Assembly (NCBI RefSeq): GCF_028698005.1
Contig: NZ_JAQVEJ010000002.1
Span: 1-54,622, forward strand
DNA: 54,622 nt
Reading direction: 5' to 3'
Source: Hydrogenophaga sp.
GTDB lineage: Bacteria > Pseudomonadota > Gammaproteobacteria > Burkholderiales > Burkholderiaceae_C
The position numbers were made by a program, and so were the translations under genes. The notes beneath the pieces were generated by a model. That model saw only the letters and a program-made list of their open reading frames with translations. It searched no databases and was not told where the DNA came from. Below are positions 47,802 through 54,622 of the stretch, in pieces (position 1 is the first letter of the stretch; every line of letters begins with the position of its first letter).

Positions 47802-48184
47802 AACCCAATCCCATCGTCTGGTTCGAAATCTACGTGCAGGACATGGCTCGCGCCCGCCGCTTCTACGAGACCGTGTTCCAGTGCACGCTGGAGCCGCTGG
47901 CCGCCCCCGAAGGCGAGGCCAGCAGCATGGACATGCTGAGCTTTCCCACGGAAATGAACGCCCCCGGCGCCGGCGGCATGCTGGTGCGCATGGAGGGCGT
48001 CCCGCCCGGCGGTGGCGGCACGCTGGTCTACTTCGGCTGTGAGGACTGCGCGGTGCAGCAATCCCGCGTGGAAGCGGCCGGCGGCCGGATCCACAAGCCC
48101 AAGTTCGCCATCGGCCCCTACGGTTTCTGCGCACTGGTCGTGGACACCGAGGGCAACTGCATCGGGCTGCATTCGATGGCCTGA
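47798..48184 (+). CDS. VOC family protein
   Basis: IVWFEIYVQDMARARRFYETVF; ATGA overlap with preceding gene. Confidence 0.9.
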   Translation: MKPNPIVWFEIYVQDMARARRFYETVFQCTLEPLAAPEGEASSMDMLSFPTEMNAPGAGGMLVRMEGVPPGGGGTLVYFGCEDCAVQQSRVEAAGGRIHKPKFAIGPYGFCALVVDTEGNCIGLHSMA

Positions 48185-48229
48185 GCGCCAGCACCCGTCC
48201 TTGAACCACCCCTTGCCGAGGAGAACCCC

Positions 48230-48676
48230 ATGTCCACCGGAACCGTGCGCCTACACCGCGTGCTGCGCACCACGCCCGACAACGTCTTCCGCGCCTTCAC
48301 CGATGGCGCGGCCATGGCCAAGTGGTTGCCGCCCTATGGTTTCGTCTGCCACGTGCACGAGCACGATGGCAAGGTTGGCGGCCGCTTCAGGATGTCGTTC
48401 GAAAACTTCTCGAACGGCCAGCGCCATTCGTTCGGCGGCGAGTACCTGGCGCTCAGGCCCGGTGAACTCGTCGAATACACCGACCGCTTCGACGACCCGA
48501 ACCTGCCCGGCGAGATGCACGTGAGCGTGAAGCTGCGCGCGGTCTCCTGCGGCACCGAGATCCACATCGAACAGTCCGGCATCCCCGAGCCCATCCCCAC
48601 CGAGGCCTGCTACCTCGGCTGGCAGGAGTCGCTCATGCAACTTGCCCACCTCGTCGAACCCGACATCACCGGATAA
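48230..48676 (+). CDS. SRPBCC (AHSA1-type) domain protein
   Basis: VFRAFTDGAAMAKWLPPYGFVCHVHEHDGKVGGRFRMSF. Confidence 0.88.
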   Translation: MSTGTVRLHRVLRTTPDNVFRAFTDGAAMAKWLPPYGFVCHVHEHDGKVGGRFRMSFENFSNGQRHSFGGEYLALRPGELVEYTDRFDDPNLPGEMHVSVKLRAVSCGTEIHIEQSGIPEPIPTEACYLGWQESLMQLAHLVEPDITG

Positions 48677-48686
48677 GGAGCCCCTC

Positions 48687-49061
48687 ATGCACTACGTCGA
48701 TGGATTCGTCTTGCCGGTGCCCCGCGGCAGACTCGATGAGTACCGCGCGATCGCGGACAACGCAGGCAAGGTCTGGCTGGAACACGGCGCCCTGCAGTAT
48801 TTCGAATGCGTGGCCAACGACGTGCAGCCCGGCAAGCTCACCTCGTTCCCGCAGTCCGTGCAGCTCAAGGACGACGAGGTGGTCGTGTTCGCGTGGATCG
48901 TCTACGCCTCGCGCGCCGAACGCGACCGCATCAACGCGCTGGTCATGCAGGACCCGCGCATCACCTGCACCAAACCCGAAGACATGCCCTTCGATGGCTC
49001 GCGCATGTTCTGGGGTGGTTTCACCGGGATGGTCGAATGGGGCTGGGGCAGCCCGTCGTAG
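48687..49061 (+). CDS. DUF1428 domain-containing protein
   Basis: YVDGFVLPVPRGRLDEYRAIA and MPFDGSRMFWGGF. Confidence 0.9.
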   Translation: MHYVDGFVLPVPRGRLDEYRAIADNAGKVWLEHGALQYFECVANDVQPGKLTSFPQSVQLKDDEVVVFAWIVYASRAERDRINALVMQDPRITCTKPEDMPFDGSRMFWGGFTGMVEWGWGSPS

Positions 49062-49186
49062 CGCACCCATCCACAGCCGGCGTGGTGACGTCACGGCCCT
49101 GCGGCAGTACCCATGTGCCTGCAGGCAGCCGGGGTGGCGGCGGATAATTCCTCCGTTCCACTTCGACACACAAGGACTTCACCACG

Positions 49187-49603
49187 ATGCGACTCCTTCA
49201 CACCATGCTGCGCGTGGGCAACCTGCAGCGCTCGATCGACTTCTACACCCAGGTGCTGGGCATGCAGTTGCTGCGCACCTCCGAGAACCCCGAGTACAAG
49301 TACTCGCTGGCCTTCCTGGGCTTCGACGGCGGCAACCCGGGCCAGGCCGAGATCGAGCTGACCTACAACTGGGGCACCGAGCAGTACGAGATGGGCACCG
49401 CCTACGGCCACATCGCCATCGGCGTGCCCGACGCCTACGCCGCCTGCGAGAAGATCAAGGCCGCGGGTGGCAACGTCACGCGCGAGGCCGGCCCGGTCAA
49501 GGGCGGCTCGACCGTCATTGCCTTCGTCACGGACCCGGACGGCTACAAGATCGAGCTCATCCAGCGCGACGACGATCAGGCGGGCGGCAAAGGCCTGCGC
49601 TGA
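49187..49603 (+). CDS. gloA: Lactoylglutathione lyase (glyoxalase I)
   Basis: [52 protein letters not shown]. Confidence 0.95.
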   Translation: MRLLHTMLRVGNLQRSIDFYTQVLGMQLLRTSENPEYKYSLAFLGFDGGNPGQAEIELTYNWGTEQYEMGTAYGHIAIGVPDAYAACEKIKAAGGNVTREAGPVKGGSTVIAFVTDPDGYKIELIQRDDDQAGGKGLR

Positions 49604-49622
49604 CCCCCACCGGCCTGCCGGT

Positions 49623-50183
49623 TCACCAACTGCGCACGGGCCCGGTGTCGATGTGAACGAACTGCTCGCGCGGGTAGTAGCCGACGCCGCCGGCGCGCAG
49701 TGACAGCGCCGCCGCGCGAAGATCGGTCAGCCGCGTGCCGGGCAGGCGCACATCCACGGCGCGTCCGTCCATGTGCAGGCTGCGTTTGGCCACGCCACCA
49801 CCGGGCGCGGCGCGCAGCATCTCGTTGGTGGCCGGTGAACGGTAGCCCGAGATGATCTCGAAGGGACGGGTGTTGCCCAGGACACGGTGGATCTGGTGCA
49901 ACAGGTCGTACAGGCGCGGGTCCATGCGGCCGATGTCGCCGCTCCGGTGATCGCGCAGAAACCCGCCCAGCTCACCCAGCGCCCACGGGTCGTACTCATG
50001 GCCGATGGCATACACCAGATCGATGTCTTCGTGCGTGTGGGTGTGATGGAGCGCCAGACGGCGCGGCGACGGTGCGGCCATGGCCCGTGCCACCGAGGGC
50101 GGCAGGGTTGCCGCGGCCACCGTCCCGGCGGCAGCCGACAGCCAGCGCCGGCGGGACATGCGCGCATGCTTCAGACCCGCCAT
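49623..50183 (-). CDS. DUF882 (YcbK/MepK-like, peptidase M15 fold) Tat-exported protein
   Basis: MSRRRWLSAAAG Tat leader, ISGYRSPATNEMLR, SLHMDGRAVDVRLPG metal-ligand pattern; start may be 50159. Confidence 0.87.
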   Translation of the reverse strand: MAGLKHARMSRRRWLSAAAGTVAAATLPPSVARAMAAPSPRRLALHHTHTHEDIDLVYAIGHEYDPWALGELGGFLRDHRSGDIGRMDPRLYDLLHQIHRVLGNTRPFEIISGYRSPATNEMLRAAPGGGVAKRSLHMDGRAVDVRLPGTRLTDLRAAALSLRAGGVGYYPREQFVHIDTGPVRSW

Positions 50184-51787
50184 GAAGACCCTCCATCCGT
50201 GGCCCTGGCCTTGCCGCGGCGCGCCTCCAGGGCGGCCCGCAACGTACGGTCGTGGCCGTAGATATCGTCAAAGAAATAGATCTCGCCATTTTTGACCAGG
50301 GTCGTGATGTACGTGATCACCACCGGCAAGGGTTCGCTCAGGCGCACGGTCTGCGACTGGCCCTTGCGCATGGCAGCGACGATGCGTTCCTCGGTCCAGT
50401 CGGGCATCTCCTGCATCACGAACAGGGCCAGGGCCAGGGGGTCTTCCACGCGGATACAGCCGTGGCTGAAATCGCGCTGGGCACGCTGGAACAGGCCGAC
50501 ACTGGGCGTGTGGTGCAGGAAGATGTGATCGCGGTTGGGAAACACGAACTTGATGTCGCCCAGCGCATTCTCGGGCCCCGGACGCTGACGCAGCAAGGCA
50601 CGCCCGGCCAGCACGTCGTCCAGCAGCGCATCGCTCACGCTGCGGTGCACCGCACCGTCACGCTGAACGATCTCGAACCCGAGGCGGTCAAGATAGCCCG
50701 GGTCGCGGCGCAGACGGGGCACGGTCTCGGCCGCCGCAATGGAGCGTGGCACGTTCCAGTAGGGGCTGAACTCGATGAAGCGCATGTCCTCGTCAAACAG
50801 CGGCGTGTCATGGCGCATGGCCTTGCCGACGATGACCCGCATCTCCGCCCTGACCTGGATGTCACGACCGGTCTGCTCGTAGGCCCGCAACACGAATTCG
50901 GGGATGTTCACCACCACCATCCGGCGGGCCTGCTGCAGCGGAAGCCAGCGCAGGCGCTCAAGCGCCAGCCCGATCTGCACGGCCCGTTCGTCGGGCGCCA
51001 CCGCCAGTTGCGCCAGGGTCTGGCGGCCCACCACCCCATCGACCTCCAGACCATGACGGCGCTGGAACCGTCGCACGGCCTCCACCAGGTCGTCGTCATA
51101 CCGGTCGGCCTGGCCCGTGGCGTGCCCGGGCTGGTAACGCAACGCCAGCGCCGCCGGCAGGTCACCCAGGGCCGCCAGCCGCCGGGCCAGCAGCGGGACC
51201 CCCGCGTACCGCGCGCCCGGATCCAGTTTGCCCGGACCGCGTGTACCGCGCGATGGCAGGGGCGGCAGGGCCTGTTGCCAGGCCTCGTGACCCTGCAGGC
51301 TGCGGTAGTGCCGCAGCGCCTGGCGAAGCTGCTGATACGGGTGCAAGGCCGGCTCGGCCCTGGCCACGGCCTGTGCCAGATCGCCGGCGGCCAGCGCCTG
51401 GCGCAATGCGCCTGGCGCATCGAACACCGCCTGGCGTGCCGGCCGGAACGCGGCCTGGACCTGCCGGGGGTTCACGCGGCCATGGCGAAGATGCTCCAGG
51501 TAGCGCACCATCGCGTCGGACAGGCGCTGGTCCAGCCGGGACACGGCTTCATCATCCAGGCCCGCCGCCACCTGCGCCGCCCGCCCGATCTCGGCCGCCA
51601 GGCTGTCCGCACCGTACTCCGCCGGATCCAGCCCTTGGGTGTCGGCAGCGCGCAGCAGTGAAACCGCCTCCAGCGCCTGGCCTGTGGGGCGCCCCGCATC
51701 GAACCATACCGGCTCCGCGGCGGCCAGGGCGGCACCCGCGGGCACCAGGCACCACAACAGGCCACAGCACCACAGCCACCGACGCAT
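50171..51787 (-). CDS. L,D-transpeptidase (YcbB/LdtD-like) with peptidoglycan-binding domain
   Basis: Signal peptide, FQRRHGLEVDGVVGRQTLAQL, HxxxS..SHGCIRVEDP YkuD active site. Confidence 0.92.
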   Translation of the reverse strand: MRRWLWCCGLLWCLVPAGAALAAAEPVWFDAGRPTGQALEAVSLLRAADTQGLDPAEYGADSLAAEIGRAAQVAAGLDDEAVSRLDQRLSDAMVRYLEHLRHGRVNPRQVQAAFRPARQAVFDAPGALRQALAAGDLAQAVARAEPALHPYQQLRQALRHYRSLQGHEAWQQALPPLPSRGTRGPGKLDPGARYAGVPLLARRLAALGDLPAALALRYQPGHATGQADRYDDDLVEAVRRFQRRHGLEVDGVVGRQTLAQLAVAPDERAVQIGLALERLRWLPLQQARRMVVVNIPEFVLRAYEQTGRDIQVRAEMRVIVGKAMRHDTPLFDEDMRFIEFSPYWNVPRSIAAAETVPRLRRDPGYLDRLGFEIVQRDGAVHRSVSDALLDDVLAGRALLRQRPGPENALGDIKFVFPNRDHIFLHHTPSVGLFQRAQRDFSHGCIRVEDPLALALFVMQEMPDWTEERIVAAMRKGQSQTVRLSEPLPVVITYITTLVKNGEIYFFDDIYGHDRTLRAALEARRGKARATDGGSSWRV

Positions 51788-51901
51788 CAGCACCCCCGCA
51801 CCCGGCCACACCACCGCTGCGGCGAGGCCCATCGGGCCTCACGCCCGCCAAACGCGACGAAGCCCGGTGGGGCCGGGCTGTGTGACAGGAAGCGCCCCCC
51901 T

Positions 51902-52456
51902 TCAGTCAACGATCTCGACTTCCACGCGCCGGGCCTGGGCATCGTCGCCGGAGCCGGTGGTCTGCTCGGGCTTGCTCATCACGATCGACGATTCGGCCAC
52001 CCCCACCGCCACCAGGGCATCGCGCAGGGCCAGGGCGCGCTTCTTGGCGAGTTCGGCGTTCATGGCCGGGTTGCCGGTGGCGTCGTGGAAGCCCGACAGC
52101 ACCAGCTTCTTGCCCGCCTTGGCCGCGGCAACGGCATCGCTCAGGGCCTCGGCAGCGCCCGGCGCCAGATCGGCCTTGCCGGAAGCAAAGTAGAACTTGA
52201 CCACGCCGTTTTCAACGACGATGCTGGCGTCGTCGTCATCGGCGGCGGCGCCCACCGGCGCAGCGACCGCCGCCTCCGTCGCGGGCGCCGCCGAGGCCTC
52301 GGCGGCAGGCGCCGGCGTGGCGGCCGCGGATGGGCCGGCACCGGCACGCGACTTCTGGATGCCTGTACCGACGGCCAGACCGATGGCCAGCAGAATGGCG
52401 GAAATCAGCACGACGGCAACGGCGCGGGTGTCCTGATCGTTATCTTGGGAAGACAT
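51902..52456 (-). CDS. OmpA-family C-terminal domain protein with N-terminal TM
   Basis: KFYFASGKADLAPGAAEALSDAV, LSGFHDATGNPAMNAELAKKRALALRDAL. Confidence 0.87.
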   Translation of the reverse strand: MSSQDNDQDTRAVAVVLISAILLAIGLAVGTGIQKSRAGAGPSAAATPAPAAEASAAPATEAAVAAPVGAAADDDDASIVVENGVVKFYFASGKADLAPGAAEALSDAVAAAKAGKKLVLSGFHDATGNPAMNAELAKKRALALRDALVAVGVAESSIVMSKPEQTTGSGDDAQARRVEVEIVD

Positions 52457-52575
52457 GGTGGAATGGCTCCGGAGGGTGGTGTCGGGTGTGTTGCCGGTCA
52501 ATGACCGGGCGGCTGGCGCCGCTGCGGGCGATGCGCAAGAATGGCGCGATCCGCACATGCAATCCTTGATTTTAG

Positions 52576-53226
52576 ATGGCCCGCCCTGATTCTGTCCCTG
52601 CGCCACCTGCCCCGCGCCCATTGCGTTACACCTCGTGGGAACCTGCCGAACGCAATGGCGCCGCCATGATGGCGCAGACCCTGGCGCAATGGCGGTCCTT
52701 CGGGCCCAAGGCCGACCTGTGGGTGTTCGGCTATGCCTCGCTGGTCTGGCGGCCCGAGTTTGAGGCGGCCGAACACCGCCCGGCCCGGGTCCACGGCTAC
52801 CACCGCTGCCTGCACATGTGGAGCCGCGTCAACCGTGGCACCGCCGATCGCCCCGGTCTGGTGTTCGCGCTCATGCATGGCGGCTGCTGCGACGGCGTGG
52901 CACTGCGCCTGCCCCACGACCAGGTCGAAGCCGCTATGCCCGCGCTGTGGGAGCGCGAGATGCCCAACCCGGTCTACGACCCCAAATGGCTGCTGTGCCA
53001 CACACCGCAAGGGCCGGTGCGGGGGCTGGCGTTCACGCTGTCCCGGCGCAGCCCCAACTACACCGGCCCCCTGAGCGATGCGCAGTACCGCGACATCTTC
53101 GCCCACGCGAAGGGGCGCTACGGCAGCACGCTGGACTACGCCCGCCAGACCTTGCACGGGCTGCGCTCCCACGGCATCGAAGACCACGCCCTGGCCCATC
53201 TGCTGCGCCTGGCCGATCATCTGTGA
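52576..53226 (+). CDS. ChaC-like gamma-glutamylcyclotransferase
   Basis: [36 protein letters not shown] and [13 protein letters not shown]. Confidence 0.9.
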   Translation: MARPDSVPAPPAPRPLRYTSWEPAERNGAAMMAQTLAQWRSFGPKADLWVFGYASLVWRPEFEAAEHRPARVHGYHRCLHMWSRVNRGTADRPGLVFALMHGGCCDGVALRLPHDQVEAAMPALWEREMPNPVYDPKWLLCHTPQGPVRGLAFTLSRRSPNYTGPLSDAQYRDIFAHAKGRYGSTLDYARQTLHGLRSHGIEDHALAHLLRLADHL

Positions 53227-53246
53227 CCCGCCCCTATACTGACACG

Positions 53247-53882
53247 ATGAACATCGCCGACCTCCGCAAGAGCTACGAAAAGGCCGAACTGAGCGAATCG
53301 GCCTCGCATGCCGACCCGCTCCGGCAGTTTGACCAGTGGCTGCAGGAAGCCATCCAGTCCGAGGTGCCCGAGCCCAATGCCATGACCGTGGCCACCGTCG
53401 GTGCCGACCTCAGACCCACCACCCGCGTGGTGCTCATCAAGGGCTATGACGAACGCGGCATCGTCTGGTACACCAACTACCAGAGCCAGAAGGGCCGCCA
53501 GTTGGCCGGCAACCCCTACGCCGCCCTGCAGTTCCACTGGGTGGAGCTGGAGCGCGTGGTGCGCATCGAAGGACTGGTGGAAAAGGTGAGCCCGGAGGAA
53601 AGCGACGCCTACTTCCACAGCCGCCCATTGGACAGCCGCATCGGCGCCTGGGCCAGCCCGCAGAGCGAGGTGATCGAGAGCCGGGCGGTGCTGGTGGCCA
53701 ATGCCGCCAAGTACGGCGCGCAGTTCCTCCTCAACCCTCCCCGCCCACCGCACTGGGGCGGCTACCGCCTCAAGCCCGACAACTGGCAGTTCTGGCAAGG
53801 CCGCAAGAGCCGCCTGCACGACCGACTGCGCTACGCCCTGCAGCCCGATGGCCGTTGGCTGCGCGAGCGCCTGGCGCCGTGA
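53247..53882 (+). CDS. pdxH: Pyridoxamine 5'-phosphate oxidase
   Basis: [42 protein letters not shown]-terminal [12 protein letters not shown]. Confidence 0.95.
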   Translation: MNIADLRKSYEKAELSESASHADPLRQFDQWLQEAIQSEVPEPNAMTVATVGADLRPTTRVVLIKGYDERGIVWYTNYQSQKGRQLAGNPYAALQFHWVELERVVRIEGLVEKVSPEESDAYFHSRPLDSRIGAWASPQSEVIESRAVLVANAAKYGAQFLLNPPRPPHWGGYRLKPDNWQFWQGRKSRLHDRLRYALQPDGRWLRERLAP

Positions 53883-53886
53883 TCGC

Positions 53887-54622
53887 TCAGGGCACGGCGC
53901 TCGTCAGCACCTCCACCGGCAGGAACTGCAGCAGCGTGCCGCCCACGAAGCTCTGCACGTAGCTGACCACCGCGCGGCGGTACTTCTCGGACGTCACCTC
54001 GGCCAGCAGGTCGAGCCGGGCGACGATCTTGCCGAACTCGCGCTCGAAGCTCAGGTTGCGCCCCTGGGGGCCGATCTCGTCGGCCAGCAGCAGGGGGCGG
54101 CCGGCCGCGTCACGCCGCTGCGCCAGCAGCCAGACGGCGATCTCGACATTGCGCGCGGCGTTGTACACCGTCTGTGCATCGATCCCGTCGAGCAGGTGAA
54201 AGCTCGTCTTGCCGCCGTGCGAGGTGATGATCATGTCGGCCAGCGCATGGCAGAAGGCCGCGACACGGTCACCCTGGAACTCGGGCTGCAGCGCCAGCGC
54301 CTGGACATCGTGCCGCTCGCCGAGCGCGGGCCACGGCTGCCGGCTCTCGATCGACTCGCGCAGCGTTTGCAGGGCGGTCTCGCGGCTGGCGGCGCCGCCC
54401 TTGCGCCATTCTTTCGGATTGCGGCGGTACAGCTTGTCGGCCAGCAGGTGGATGCTGACCAGGTTGTCGCGCATGCCCAGCGTGGCCATGCGGTTCACGT
54501 CGGACTGGATCAGGTCCTGCGAGGTCATGGGTTCGGCCCTGACCTCGCCGCGGTCCGTGGGCGGGGCCGCGCAACCGGCCAGCGCCCGCAGCAGCGTGGC
54601 GGCGGCCATGGCCGTGAACGGG
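53887..54622 (-). CDS. Putative lipoprotein of unknown function; 5' end beyond window
   Basis: Open frame continues upstream (PFTAMAAATLLRALAGCAAPP), LAGC lipobox. Confidence 0.6.
   Translation of the reverse strand, partial: PFTAMAAATLLRALAGCAAPPTDRGEVRAEPMTSQDLIQSDVNRMATLGMRDNLVSIHLLADKLYRRNPKEWRKGGAASRETALQTLRESIESRQPWPALGERHDVQALALQPEFQGDRVAAFCHALADMIITSHGGKTSFHLLDGIDAQTVYNAARNVEIAVWLLAQRRDAAGRPLLLADEIGPQGRNLSFEREFGKIVARLDLLAEVTSEKYRRAVVSYVQSFVGGTLLQFLPVEVLTSAVP

Overview
GC-rich bacterial chromosomal window, probably a betaproteobacterium of Comamonadaceae type (inferred from gene content and composition). Coding density is high. I recognised no rRNA, tRNA, CRISPR array, IS element or prophage.

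Main blocks:
(1) Sulfur oxidation: soxC-soxD on -, divergent from a monoheme cytochrome c, fccB and a cytochrome c4 on +.
(2) Housekeeping and transporters: patatin-like protein, tex, DUF72, two MFS exporters, SDRs, GNAT.
(3) Acyl-CoA metabolism with a MarR regulator, thiolase, a FadJ-type bifunctional enzyme, a liv ABC transporter with two paralogous substrate-binding proteins, and an acyl-CoA synthetase.
(4) msrB-slyX, and a CHASE3-type histidine kinase divergent from a NarL/FixJ regulator, with a second receiver protein, a BON-domain lipoprotein and DUF3014.
(5) selO, a DTW protein, an outer-membrane barrel, a lysozyme-like protein with an apparently degenerate active site, and an LRR-protein kinase fusion.
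(6) A TetR-controlled VOC/SRPBCC/DUF1428 operon, gloA, DUF882, an L,D-transpeptidase, OmpA, ChaC and pdxH.

The most interesting unexplained signals:
- a compact nested RNA-like structure ending in an intrinsic terminator, just upstream of the lysozyme-like gene (42090-42170)
- a repeated TGTMGGACRAGGCCGACA element with a CCTAC box at identical spacing, flanking the two-component locus
- paired 17-bp operator-like repeats, 30 bp apart, in front of the TetR/VOC operon
- a shared CGAACGAYCGTKCG palindrome upstream of fadJ and the acyl-CoA synthetase
- an AT-rich TTGCNNATATNNATATNNGCAA palindrome in the soxC/cytochrome intergenic region

All family calls are by eye; no searches or folding were run.
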